DNA of 64,000 nt from Hordeum vulgare subsp. vulgare (taxonomy: Eukaryota; Streptophyta; Magnoliopsida; Poales; Poaceae). The stretch covers positions 100,674,244 to 100,738,243 of the forward strand of contig NC_058521.1 of the NCBI RefSeq assembly GCF_904849725.1, read 5' to 3'. The notes beneath the pieces are model-generated. The model made no database searches. It was not told the origin of the DNA and was given only the letters and a program-made list of their open reading frames with translations. The translations under genes were made by a program, and so were the position numbers. Below are positions 32,409-44,462 of the stretch, piece after piece; position 1 is the stretch's first letter; each line of letters opens with the position of its first letter.

Positions 32409-35400
32409 ATGGCTCACGCGACAGTCATCCTGAATTTTAATACGTTCCTAGAGAAAGCTAAGTTGAAAGATGATGGAAGCAACTTTGTAGACTCGGCTCG
32501 TAATCTTAAGCTAATCTTACAAGCTAGGAAGAAGGATTATGTCCTTAATGCTGCGCTCGGAGATGAACCACCCGCTACGGCTGATCAGGATGTTAAGAAC
32601 GCTTGGCTAGCACGTAAGGAGGACTACTCAATAGTTCAATGTGCAGTCTTGTATGGCTTAGAACCGGGACTTCAACGTCGCTTTGAGCGTCATGGAGCAT
32701 TTGAGATGTTCCAGGAGTTGGAGTTTATCTTTCAGAAGAACGCCCGGATCGAGAGGTATTAGACCTCCGATAAATTCTATGCTTGCAAGATGGAGGAAAA
32801 CTCGTCTGTCAGTGAACATGTGCTCAAAATGTCTGGGTACTCAAACCGTCTAGCTGAGCTGGGGATTGAACTCCCGCAAGAAGCTATCACTGACAGAATC
32901 CTTCAATCACTGCCGCCAAGCTATAAAGGCTTTGTGTTGAACTACAACATGCAACGGATGAACAAGTCTCCCGGCGAGTTGTTTGCGATGCTGAAAGTCG
33001 CAGAGTCTGAACTCCGTAAAGAGCATCAAGTGTTGATGGTAAGCAAGACCACTAGTTTCAAGAGAAACGGCAAAGGCTAGAAGGGAATTTCGAAGAAGAG
33101 CGGCAAGCCTGTTGCCAATCCGCCGAAGAAACCCAAGACTGGACCTAAGCCTGAAACAGAGTGCTTCTATTGCAAGGGTATGGGTCACTGGAAGCGCAAT
33201 TGCCCCAAGTATCTGGCAGATAAGAAGGCGGGCAAAGAAAAATCAGGTATATTTGATATACATGTTATTGATGTGTACTTAACCGGTTCTCGTAGTAGTG
33301 CCTGGGTATTCGATATCGGTTCTGTTGCTCACATTTGCAACTCGAAGCAGGAACTGCGGAATAGACGATGGCTGGCGAAAGACGAAGTGACGATGCGCGT
33401 AGGAAATGGTTCCAAGGTTGATGCAATCGCCGTCGGCACAGTGTCACTTCAGCTACCATCGGGATTAGTGATGAACTTAAATCGTTGTTATTTAGTGCCT
33501 GCGTTGAGCATGAACATTATATCTGGATCTTGTTTATTGCGAGACGGTTACTCTTTTAAGTCTGAGAATAATGGTTGTTCTATTTCTATGAGTAACATCT
33601 TTTATGGTCATGCACCGAATGTGAGAGGATTGTTCATATTGAATCTTGATAGCGATACACATATACATAACATTGAGACCAAAAGAGTTAGAGTAAACAA
33701 TGATAGCGCCATATTTTTGTGGCACTGCCGCTTGGGTCATATTGGTGTAAAGCGCATGAAGAAACTCCATGCTGATGGACTTTTGGAGTCACTTGACTTT
33801 GATTCACTTGACACGTGCGAACCATGCCTCATGGGCAAGATGACTAAGACTCCGTTCTCCGGAACAATGGAGCATGCAAGTCACTTGTTGGAAATCATAC
33901 ATACCGATGTGTGTGGTCCAATAAGCGTAGAGGCACGCGGCGGATATCGTTATTTTCTCACCTTCACTGACGATTTAAGCAGATATGGTTATGTCTACTT
34001 GATGAAGCACAAGTGTGAAACATTTGAAAAGTTCAAGCAATTTCAGAGTGAAGTGGAAAATCATCGTAACAAGAAGATCAAGTTCCTGCGGTCTGATCGT
34101 GGGTTTGAATATCTGAGTTTCGAGTTTGGTGCTCACTTAAGACAATGTGGAATTGTTTCGCAGTTAACACCGCCTGGAACACCACAGCGTAATGGTGTGT
34201 CCGAACGTCGTAATCGTACTTTGTTAGAGATGGTGTGATCTATGATGTCTCTTACTGATTTGCCGTTATCATTTTGGGGTTATGCATTAGAAACAGCTGC
34301 ATTCACTTTAAATAGGGCACCATCAAAATCCGTTGAGACGACACCATACGAACTGTGGTATGGCAAGAGGCCAAAGTTATCGTTTCTTAAAGTTTGGGGA
34401 TGTGATGCTTATGTTAAAAAGCTTCAGCCTGAAAAGCTGGAACCCAAAGCGAAAAAATGCGTCTTCATAGGTTACCCGAAAGAGACAGTTGGGTACACCT
34501 TCTATCTCAAATCCGAGGGCAAAGTGTTTGTTGCTAAAAACGGAGCTTTTCTCGAGAAGGAGTTTCTCTCGAGAGAATTGAGTGGGAGGAAGATAGAACT
34601 TGACGAGGTTGTCGAACCTCTCATCCCTCTGGATGGTGGCGCAGGGCAAGGGGAAACCTCTGTCGTTGCGACACCGGTTGAGGAGGAAGTTAATGATGAT
34701 GATCATGAAACTCCAGTTCAAGTTTCTGTTGAACCACGCAGGTCGACGAGATCACGCGCTGCTCCAGAGTGGTACGGTAATCCCATCTTATCAATCATGT
34801 TGTTGGACAACAATGAACCTGCAAATTATGAAGAAGCAATGGTGGGCCCAGATTCCAACAAATGGCTAGAAGCCACGAAATCCGAGATAGGATCCATGTA
34901 TGAGAACAAAGTGTGGACTTTGGAGATACTACCTGAGGGCCGCAAGGCTATTCAGAACAAATGGATCTTTAAGGAGAAGACGGACGCTGACGGTAATGTG
35001 ACCGTTTATAAAGCACGACTTGTGGCAAAGGGTTTTTCACAAGTTCCAGGAGTTGACTATGATGAGACTTTCTCACCCGTAGCGATGCTTAAGTCCGTCA
35101 GAATCATGTTAGCGATAGCTGCATTTTTCGATTATGAAATCTGGCAGATGGATGTCAAAACGGTGTTCCTTAACGGTTTCCTTAAGGAAGAGTTGTATAT
35201 GATGCAACCCGAAGGTTTTGTCGATCCTAAAAATGCTGACAAGGTGTGCAAGCTCCAGCGATCCATTTATGGACTGGTGCAAGCATCTCGGAGTTGGAAC
35301 AAACGCTTTGATGAGGTGATCAAAGCATTTGGGTTTATACAAGTGGTTGGAGAATCTTGTATTTACAAGAAAGTGAGTGGGAGCTCTGTGGCGTTTCTAA

Positions 35401-36389
35401 TATTATATGTGGATGACATATTACTGATTGGAAACAACGTAGAGCTTTTGGAGAGCATAAAAGGTTACTTGAATAAAAGTTTCTCTATGAAGGACCTAGG
35501 AGAAGCTGCTTACATTCTAGGCATTAAGATCTATAGGGATAGATCAAAACGCCTGATAGGACTTTCACAAAGCACATACCTTGATAAAGTTTTGAAGAGA
35601 TTCAAAATGGAACAGTCCAAGAAAGGGTTCTTGCCAGTTTTACAAGGTACGAGATTGGGTAAGACTCAGCGCCCAGCAACTGATGAAGATAGAGAGCATA
35701 TGCGCTCCGTCCCCTATGCTTCAGCCATAGGTTCTATCATGTATGCGATGCTGTGCACTAGACCGGATGTTAGCCTGGCCATAAGTATGGCAGGTAGGTT
35801 CCAGAGTAATCCAGGAGTGGATCACTGGACAGCGGTCAAGAATATCCTGAAGTACCTGAAAAGGACTAAGGAGATGTTTCTCGTGTATGGAGGTGACGAA
35901 GAGCTCGCCGTAAAAGGTTACGTCGATGCAAGCTTTGACACAGATCCGGACGACTCTAAGTCGCAAACCAGATACGTATTTATTCTTAATGGGGGTGCAG
36001 TAAGCTGGTGCAGTTCCAAGCAAAGCGTCGTAGCAGATTCTACATGTGAAGCGGAGTACATGGATACCTCGGAGGCGGCTAAGGAGGGTGTCTGGATTGA
36101 GCAGTTCATGACGGATCTTGGAGTGGTGCCAAGCGCACTGAATCCAATAACCTTGTTCTGTGACAACACTGGTGCCATTGCCTTAGCAAAGGAACCACGG
36201 TTTCACAAGAAGACCAGACACATCAAACGACGCTTCAACCTCATCCGCGACTACGTCGAGGAAGAGGACGTAAATATATGCAAGGTGCACACGGATCTGA
36301 ATGTAGCAGACCCGCTGACTAAACCTCTTCCACGGCCAAAACATGATCGACACCAGAACTGTATGGGTGTTAGATTTATTACAATGTAA
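32409..36389 (+). pseudogene. BARE gag-pol polyprotein with three nonsense codons
   Basis: One frame throughout, about 1,326 codons. Gag starts MAHATVILNFN; zinc knuckle CFYCKGMGHWKRNC at 33162-33203; protease reads FDIG at 33312-33320 where FDTG is expected; integrase HCRLGHIGVK and CEPCLMGKM, HTDVCGP, and DRGFEYL where DRGGEYL is usual; reverse transcriptase with intact YVDD at 35406-35417; RNase H through VDASFDTD, CEAEYM and LADPLTKP-like text, ending MGVRFITM. Stops are TAG 32760-32762, TAG 33078-33080 and TGA 34236-34238; there are no frameshifts. Gag itself is cut twice, so no particle protein can be made from this copy. The pol part downstream is otherwise well preserved. Confidence 0.95.
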
Positions 36390-36441
36390 TTCACATGGTG
36401 ATGTGAGGGCTGGATTATTGACTCTAGTGCAAGTGGGAGAC

Positions 36442-38269
36442 TGTTGGAATTATGCCCTAGAGGCAATAATAAATATAGTTATTATTATAATTCCTGTATC
36501 AAGATAATAGTTTATTATCCATGCTATAATTGTATTGAATGAAGGCTCATTTACATGTGTGGATACATAGACAAAACACCGTCCCTAGCATGCCTCTAGT
36601 TGGCTAGCCAGTTGATCAATGATAGTCAATGTCTTCTGATTATGAACAAGGTGTTGTTGCTTGATAACTGGATCACGTCATTGGGAGAATCACGTGATGG
36701 ACTAGACCCAAACTAATAGACGTAGCATGTTGATCGTGTCATTTTGTTGCTACTGTTTTCTGCGTGTCAAGTATTTAGTCCTATGACCATGAGATCATAT
36801 AACTCACTGACACCGGAGGAATGCTTTGTGTGTATCAAACGTCACAACGTAACTGGGTGACTATAAAGATGCTCTACAGGTATCTCCGAAGGTGTTAGTT
36901 GAGTTAGTATGGATCAAGACTGGGATTTGTCACTCCGTGTGACGGAGAGGTATCTCGGGGCCCACTCGGTAATACAACATCACACACAAGCCTTGCAAGC
37001 AATGTAACTTAGTGTAAGTTGCGGGATCTTGTATTACGGAACGAGTAAAGAGACTTGCCGATAAACGAGATTGAAATAGGTATGCGGATACTGACGATCG
37101 AATCTCGGGCAAGTAACATACCGAAGGACAAAGGGAATGACATACGGGATTATACGAATCCTTGGCACTGAGGTTCAAACGATAAGATCTTCGTAGAATA
37201 TGTAGGATCTAATATGGGCATCCAGGTCCCGCTATTGGATATTGACCGAGGAGTCTCTCGGGTCATGTCTACATAGTTCTCGAACCCGCAGGGTCTGCAC
37301 ACTTAAGGTTCGACGTTGTTTTATGCGTATTTGAGTTATATGGTTGGTTACCGAATGTTGTTCGGAGTCCCGGATGAGATCACGGACGTTATGAGGGTTT
37401 CCGGAATGGTCCGGAAACAAAGATTGATATATAGGATGACCTCATTTGATTACCGGAAGGTTTTCGGAGTTACCGGGAATGTACCGGGAATGACGAATGG
37501 GTTCCGGGAGTTCACCGGGGGGGGGGGGGGGGCAACCCACCCCGGGGAAGCCCATAGGCCTTGGGGGAGACACACCAGCCCTTAGTGGGCTGGTGGGACA
37601 GCCCACAAGTGGTCTATGCGCCAAGAGAAGAAAAATCAAGAGGAAAAGAAAAAAAAGGGAGGAGGTGGGAAGGGAGGAGGACTCCCTCCCACCAAACCTA
37701 GTCCAACTCGGTTTGGGGGGGAGAGTCCTCCCCCTTGGCTCGGCCGACCCCCTTGAGGGTCCTTGGACCCCAAGGCAAGGCCCCCTCCCTCCCACTTATA
37801 TATACGGAGGTTTTAGGGCTGATTTGAGACGACTTTTCCACGGCAGCCCGACCACATACCTCCACGGTTTTTCCTCTAGATCGCGTTTCTACGGAGCTCG
37901 GGCGGAGCCCTGCTGAGACAAGGTCATCACCAACCTCCGGAGCGCCGTCACGCTGCCGGAGAACTCTTCTACCTCTCCGTCTCTCTTGCTGGATCAAGAA
38001 GGCCGAGATCATCGTCGAGCTGTACGTGTGCTGAACGCGGAGGTGCCGTCCGTTCGGTACTAGATCGTGGGACTGATCGCGGGATTGTTCGCGGGGCGGA
38101 TCGAGGGACGTGAGGACGTTCCACTACATCAACCGCGTTCTCTAACGCTTCTGCTGTACGGTCTACGAGGGTACGTAGATCACTCATCCCCTCTCGTAGA
38201 TGGACATCACCATGATAGGTCTTCGTGCGCGTAGGAAAATTTTTGTTTCCCATGCGACGTTCCCCAACA
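36442..38269 (+). repeat. BARE 3' LTR, 1828 bp
   Basis: Direct repeat of 29324-31152, preceded by the polypurine tract AAGTGGGAGAC and followed by GAAGA. Its TATA box is at 37797-37804. Confidence 0.95.
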
Positions 38270-38274
38270 GAAGA
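38270..38274. repeat. target site duplication GAAGA, right copy (BARE)
   Basis: Follows the LTR terminus CCCCAACA directly. The Sabrina-like sequence resumes with TAGTCACATT. Confidence 0.92.
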
Positions 38275-40377
38275 TAGTCACATTAACTAGGCATATCAAT
38301 GAGCTACGGAGACGCTCACCAATAGATATCAATGTGAATGAGTAGGGATTGCCATACAAATGATGCACTAGAGCTACAAGCATGTGAAAGCTCTTAAAGA
38401 AAACTAGTGGGTGTGCATCCAACTTGCTTGCTCGCGAAGACCTAAGGCAATTTTGAGGAAGCCTATCATTGGAATATACAAGCCAAGTTATATAATGAGA
38501 ATTTCCCACTAGCTATATGGTGGTGACAAAACGAGAGACTCTCAATCATGAAGATCATGGTGCTCAAAATGCACAAGTGTGGAAAAAGTGGTAGCATTGT
38601 CCCTTCTCTCTTTTTCTCTCATATTTTTCTTATTTTGGTGGGCTCTTTGGCCTCTTTTTTTATGGGCTTCTTTGGCCTCTTTTATTTCCTCACATGGGAC
38701 AATGCTCCAATAATGATGATCATCACATTTTCAACTCAAAACTTAGAGTAACAATGACTCTATATGGAATGCCTTCTATAGTGTACCGTAGCAATGATCT
38801 AGCATGGCATAAACATCAATGGAAACATCATGCTAGCTATCTTACGATCGTGCAAAGGCAATGTAGACGTGGTAGCACATATCATGGTGGTAGTTGCATG
38901 GCAATATATCTCGGAATGACTTTGAAAAAGCCATAGTAGGTAGGTATGGTGGCTGTTTTGAGGGAGGCTAATGGTGGGTTTTGTGCACCGGCGAGAGTTG
39001 CGCGGCACTAAGAAGATAGTGATGGTGGAAGGTGAAAGTGCATCTAAACCATGGACTCAACATTAGTCATGAAGAACTCATATACTTGTTGCAAAAGTTA
39101 TATTAGTAATCGAAACAAAGCATTCAACGCATACTCCTAGGGGAAGGGTTGGTAGGTATAAACCATCACGCGATCCCGACCGCCACACAAAGGATGACAA
39201 TCAATAGACTAATCATGCTCAGATTTCATCACATAGCCGTTCACCATACGTGCATGCTACGTGAATCACTAACTTCAACACAAGTATTTCTAGATCCACA
39301 ACACCTTACTAGCATGACTTCAATATTACCATAACCACAACTCAAAACTATTTGAAATGAATCAAACTTCTCTAACTATTCAATGCACATGAAGGTGGAA
39401 GTTTTTGTATCCCTTTGGATAACTACCCTTTTGAGACTACTTACAAAGCATAGATCAACTACCAAGCCACGCATCGCTGTGCTTTAAAAGATATAAGTGA
39501 AGCACATAGAGCAAAAGTATCTAGCTCAAAAGATATAAGTGAAGCACATGTGAGCTGAATTGGCTACCAAAAGATATAAGTGAAGCTCGACAAAATCACG
39601 GTGTGTGCATGTCTCTCTCTCTAGGTGTGCAGCAAGGATGATTGTGACACAACAAAAATAAAAGAGTCGTACGATACAAGACGCTCCAAGCAAAAACACA
39701 TAACATGTGGTGAATAAAAATATAGCCCCAAGTAACGTTAACGATGGATTGAAGACGAGAGAGGGGATGCCTTCCCAGGGCATCCCCAAGCTTAGGCTTT
39801 TACGACATCCTTGGATATCTTGGGGTGCCTTGGGAATCCCCAAGCTTGAGCTCTTGCCACTCTTTATCTTTTTGTCCATAAGAACTTCACCCAAAACTTG
39901 AAAACTTCACAACACGAAACTTAAACAGAAACTCGTGATAACATTAGTACAAGAAAGCAAACCACCACTTCCTTAGGTACTGTAGCAAACTTAAATTCTA
40001 CTTGTGCTGATGTTGGGTTACTGTACTTTCAATCTTCCATGGCTAATACCCCCCGATACTATCCATAGTTTCATCAAAATAAGCAACCAACACAACAAAA
40101 ACAGAATCTGTTAACATCAGACCAGTCTGTTGCAATCTGTATGTTTCGTATACCTCTGTTACTTCAAAAATTCTGAACTATTACGACAGTCTGAAGAATT
40201 TGCCTAGAAATCAGCAGCAGAAAGAATCAACTCAAAAGCTCTTACGGAAAAAAAACTAAAATTCCTTTCATGAGCTGAAAGTTTCTGTCTTTTCCAGTGT
40301 GACCAAACCATCATCCCCAAGACTAATCATAACGGTTTTGCTTGGCACAAACGCAAAAAGAAACACAAAAAACACAA
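38275..40377 (-). other. Sabrina-like interior, long untranslated region
   Basis: About 2.1 kb with no supported gene where an autonomous gypsy element would carry part of pol. It holds a pyrimidine-rich tract (38606-38690), a threefold repeat of AAAAGATATAAGTGAAGC (39485-39590), and two CATCCCCAAGCTT / AATCCCCAAGCTT words (39780 and 39835) that copy the polypurine tract. The left part matches 60480-61566 of the element at 57276-61566. Confidence 0.7.
39485..39590. repeat. three spaced copies of an 18-bp repeat
   Basis: AAAAGATATAAGTGAAGC at about 39486, 39527 and 39569, spaced about 41 bp, with partly related spacers. It lies in the untranslated interior; function unknown. Confidence 0.75.
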
Positions 40378-42573
40378 TCATAACAGAACTATGAAAGTGT
40401 GCAAAACACGAAACAGAAAGGAAAAGGATAGATTCGTTGAGTTGCCTCCCAACAAGCGCTTTTGTTTAACACCCTTAGCTAGGCGAAAGTGATGGAATCG
40501 CGTATAGTCATCTTTGGTGCTCAAACCATAGGTAGCCCTCATCATAGATTCATAAGGCAATCTTATTTTCTTTCTAGGAAAGTTCTCCATGCCCTTCTTT
40601 AAGGGAAATTGAAATCTAATATTCCCTTCCTTCATATCGATGATAGCACCAATAGTCCTTAGGAAAGGTCTACCAAGAATAATAGGACATGGAGGATTGC
40701 AATCTATGTCAAGTACAATGAAATCCACGGCTACATAGTTCTTATTTGAAACAATAAGAACATCATAGATCCTTCCCACGGGCTTCTTGACGGTAGAATC
40801 CGCAAGATGCAAATTAAGAGAACACTCTTCAATCTCATGAAAACCAAGAATATCACATAAAGACTTTGGAATCGCGGAAACACTAGCACCCAAATCACAC
40901 AAATCATTGCACTCATAGTTTTCGATCTTGATTTTGAGAGTAGGTTCCCACTCATCATGAAGTTTTCTAGGTATCGAGACTTCTAGTTCGAGCTTCTCTT
41001 CAAGAGATTTCATCATAGCATCTACGATACGCGCGGTAAAGGCTTTGCTTTGGCTATAAGCATGTGGAGAGTTTGCAATGGATTGCATCAAAGAAATGCA
41101 TTCAAACAAGGAGCAATTATCATAACTGAATTCCTTGAAATCCAAAGTGGGAGTTTCATTACTACCCAAATTTTTGACTTCTTCTACTCCACTCTCCACA
41201 CCTTTATCATCAAGATAGGTGGACTCCGAATCATTGGGGCATTCTTCAACCGAAGTGGATTCATATCCAGCCCCTCCATAAGTAGGTTTGAGATGCGAAA
41301 ACAAAGATTCAAGAGGAGACACACCAACCACTTTAAGATCTTCGTGATTTGCATCACTAGAACGCACCCTTTTAAACCATTCATGTCTAGCGTGAATTTG
41401 GGCGGTTCTTTCTTTGCTCTCATTCATAGAGATACACATATCTTTCAAAGTTTCATCCAAGTTGATCTTGGGAGGAGCGCATCTAACTTTCAAAGCATCA
41501 ATATCATAAGACATCATATCAACGCTCTTAGCCAAATCGTCTATTTTGAGTAGTTTTTCCTCTATGGACGCATTGAAAATCTTTTGAGAGTTGATGAACT
41601 CTCTGATATTACTCTCTAGATCATAGGGTAATTTGTTATGATTTCCATAAGTGTTGCCGTAGGAATTGCCATAATTGTTAGAGGAGTTACTAGGAAAAGG
41701 CCTAGGAACATAGTCTCCTCTAAAAGCATTGTTGTTGCCAAAATTGTTCCTACCGACAAAATTTACGTCCAGACTAGAGTTACTACTCTCAATCAAAGAA
41801 GATAGTGGCATGTCATTAGGATCTACGGTAGCATTTCTACTTGCAAACAAATTCATCAACTCGTCCATCTTAGCACTAAGTGAGTTAATCTCTTCTATAG
41901 CATGCACCTTTTTGCTAGCACGCGACCTTTCAGTGTGCCACTGAGAGTAGTTGGTCATGATATTGTCTAGGAGTTTTGTAGCGTCTCCTAACGTGATTTC
42001 CATGAACGTTCCTCCGGAGGCCGAGTCCAAGATATTGCGAGAAGCGAAATTCAAGCCAGCGTAAAAGATTTATATAATCATCCACAAACTCAAGCCATGA
42101 GCAGGACAATTTCTAATCATAAGCTTCATCCTCTCCCAAGATTGTGCGACGTGTTCATGATCAAATTGCTTGAAATTCATGATATCGTTACGTAACGAGA
42201 TGATCTTAGCCGGCGAAAAATACTTGGATATGTAAGCATCTTTGCATCTATCCCAAGAATCGATACTATTTTTAGGCAAAGAAGAAAACCAAGTTTTTGC
42301 ACGATCTCGGAACGAGAAAGGAAAAAGTTTCAACTTAATCATGTAATTAGCCACATCTCTTTTCTTTTGCATATTGCAATGCTCAATGAAGGTATTGAGA
42401 TGGGATGCGGCATCTTCACTAGGAAGGCCAGAGAATTGCTCTTTCATAACAAGATTCAGCAAAGCTGCGTTGATTTCATACGATTCCTCACTAGTGGCGG
42501 GAGCAATCAGAGTACTAATAAAATCATTATTATTAGTGCTTGAGAAGTCGCAAAGTTTGGTGTTTTCAGACAT
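40378..42573 (-). pseudogene. Sabrina-like Gag-protease with one nonsense codon
   Basis: Minus-strand frame of about 731 codons starting MSENTKLCDFSSTNNNDF. The N-terminal part has the gypsy Gag core (LKLFPFSFRDRAKTWFSSLP and HVAQSWERMKLMIRN). After it come an asparagine-rich NNYGNSYGNTYGN region and a coiled segment. A retropepsin-like domain has DLGAS at about 40883-40897 and ends IILGRPFLR. It stops soon after RLLGGN with no reverse transcriptase. A single TAA at 42070-42072 replaces glutamine, as shown by the relative at 55280; the frame is otherwise open. I saw no zinc knuckle. Product if intact: particle protein and its protease. Confidence 0.88.
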
Positions 42574-42764
42574 GATGTCTCCAACAAACAAACAAGCACA
42601 CAAGCAAGCAAGAAAGCGGCAAGGGCAAAAGAAAACGGTGAAGGAGAAAGGCGAATGAAAACGGAAAATGTGAAGTGGGGGAGAGGAAAACGAGAGGCAA
42701 CTAGCAATAAATGTAAATGCAAGAGAAGAGTTTGTGAGACCTACTTGGATAGATCTTGATTTCT

Positions 42765-42784
42765 CCTCCCCGACAACGGCGCCA
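42765..42784 (-). promoter_or_regulatory. primer binding site, tRNA-Asp type
   Basis: Minus strand TGGCGCCGTTGTCGGGGAGG, close to the 3' end complement of plant tRNA-Asp(GTC). It lies 10 bp from the LTR edge at 42795. Confidence 0.8.
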
Positions 42785-42890
42785 GAAATACTTCTGATGT
42801 TTGCTGTGTATCCCCGACAACGGCGCCAGAAATACTTCTGATGTTTGTTGTGTATCCCTTGCAATGGCGCCAGAAATAGTTGTGTCGACG
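42767..42890. repeat. three 44-bp tandem units spanning primer site and LTR end
   Basis: Units of CCCCGACAACGGCGCCAGAA followed by ATACTTCTGATGTTTG and TTGTGTAT begin at about 42767, 42811 and 42855. The first is the working primer site; the second and third lie inside the LTR. The 3' LTR carries the two internal units as well. Confidence 0.85.
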
Positions 42891-44457
42891 ACACCAGGAA
42901 TCCTTCAGCTACAGCTACGCCTTAAGGGACTTCCTAGGCAAGTATGCCAAGGATTTCCCCCGTGGCCTTGGAGCCTTGCGTTGGTGTTCCCTCAAAGCGG
43001 AAAGGGTGATGTAGCACAGCGACGGTAAGTATTTCCCTCAGTTTGAGAACCAAGGTATCAATCCGGCGAAAGAGTATCTCAAGATCCTGCAAAAACACAA
43101 AAGCTTGCACCGAACGCTATGAAGGGGTTGTCAATCCCTTATACATTGTTTGCCAAGTGAGAACTGAAAGCAACAAAGTAACAAAGAAAAGTAAAAGCGG
43201 AGATATAAACGATGGATGTGAATAGACCCGGGGGCCATAGTGTTTACTAGTGGCTTCTCTCATGAAAGCAAGTAGACGGTGGGTGAACAAATTACTGTCG
43301 AGCAATTGATAGAAATGTGCAGAGTCGTGACGATATCTATGCAATCATTATTTCTATAGGCATCACGTCCGAAACAAGTAGACCGATACTTTCTGCATCT
43401 TCTACTATTACTCCACACGTCGACCGCTATCCAGCATGCATCTAGTGTATTAAGTCCATGAGAACAGAGTAACGCCTTAAGCAAGATGACATGATGTAGA
43501 GGGATAATCTCAAACCAATGATAAAAACCCCATCTTTTTACCCTTGATGGCAACTGCTTGATGTGTGCCTTGCTACCCCTACTGTCACTGGGAAAGGTCA
43601 CCACATGGCAGAACCCAAAACCATGTACTTCTCCCATTGCAAGAATCATAGATCTAGTTGGCCAAACAAAACCCAAGACTTGGAGAGACTTACAAGGATA
43701 TCAAATCATGCATATAAGAAATCAGCAAAGACTCAAATATATATCATAGATAATCTGATCACAAGTCCACAATTCATCGGATCTCGACAAACACACCGCC
43801 AAAGAAGATTACATCGGATAGATCTCCATGAAGATCATGGAGAACTTTGTATTGAAGATCCAAGAGAGAAAAGAAGCCATCTCGCTACTAACTACGGACC
43901 CGTAGGTCTGAAGTGAACTACTCACGAGTCAATGGATGGGCGATGATGATGATGAAGAAGCCGTCCAACTCCAAAGTTCCCTCCAACAGGCGCCGGGAAG
44001 GGTCTCCAGATGAGATCTCGTGGAAACGGAAGCTTGCGGCGGCGGAAAAGTATTTTCGAGGCTCCCTTGATTTTTTGTGGAATATTTGGGAATTTATAGG
44101 CCAAAGACCTAGGTTAGGGGGCGGCCAGGGAGGCCACAAGCCTGCCCACCGCCGCCTCCTCCCTGGTGGCGGAGTGGGGGCTTGTGGGCTCCCTGGAGCC
44201 CACCTGGCTTGGCCCAAAAGCCCCCTGGACTTCTTCCGTTCGAAAAAATATAATTTCGGGGTTTTTCTTCCGTTTGGACTCCGTTCCAAAATAAGATCTG
44301 AAAAGAGTCAAAAACACGGGGAAAACAGGAACTGGCACTTGGCACTGAATTAATAAGTTAGTCCCAAAAAGGTATAAAAAGGTAAATAAAACATACAAAG
44401 AAGGCAAGATAACAACGTGAAACCATCAAAAATTATAGATACGTTTGAGACGTATCA
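42795..44457 (-). repeat. Sabrina-like 5' LTR, 1663 bp
   Basis: Matches 27216-28874 with scattered differences of a few percent by eye. It ends GTTTGAGACGTATCA at 44457, followed by CCCCT. Confidence 0.9.
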
Positions 44458-44462
44458 CCCCT
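44458..44462. repeat. target site duplication CCCCT, right copy
   Basis: Matches 27211-27215. Removing 27216-44462 restores a C-rich sequence that aligns without a break to 25135-25200. Confidence 0.85.

Larger units (their letters stand above)
29324..38269 (+). mobile_element. BARE/Angela/WIS-type Ty1-copia element, full length, 8946 bp
   Basis: Complete structure: 5' LTR 29324-31152, primer site 31154, leader, one gag-pol frame 32409-36389, polypurine tract GTGGGAGAC, 3' LTR 36442-38269, flanked by GAAGA on both sides. The LTRs are 1829 and 1828 bp and differ by about 25 substitutions plus poly-G, poly-A and similar length changes by eye, about 1.4%, so this is the youngest datable insertion in the window. 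Three in-frame stops and a protease change disable it. Confidence 0.95.
27216..44457 (-). mobile_element. Sabrina-like gypsy element, gag-protease only, complete with both LTRs
   Basis: Minus-strand element bounded by CCCCT duplications. LTRs are 27216-28874 (3') and 42795-44457 (5'), both ending TGATACGTCTCAAACGTATC on the minus strand. Without the BARE insertion it is about 8.3 kb. The interior has a tRNA-Asp-type primer site, one gag-protease frame and about 2.5 kb without genes, and no reverse transcriptase, RNase H or integrase. It is therefore non-autonomous, relying on enzymes of a related Athila-type element. Sabrina and its relatives in Triticeae have this style of LTR end; the exact family is not certain. 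Confidence 0.87.

Noticed and set aside
42767..42890. Regular 44-bp repeats that could suggest a CRISPR array
   Set aside because: Plant nuclear DNA; the units are contiguous without unique spacers and contain the tRNA-Asp-type primer site.
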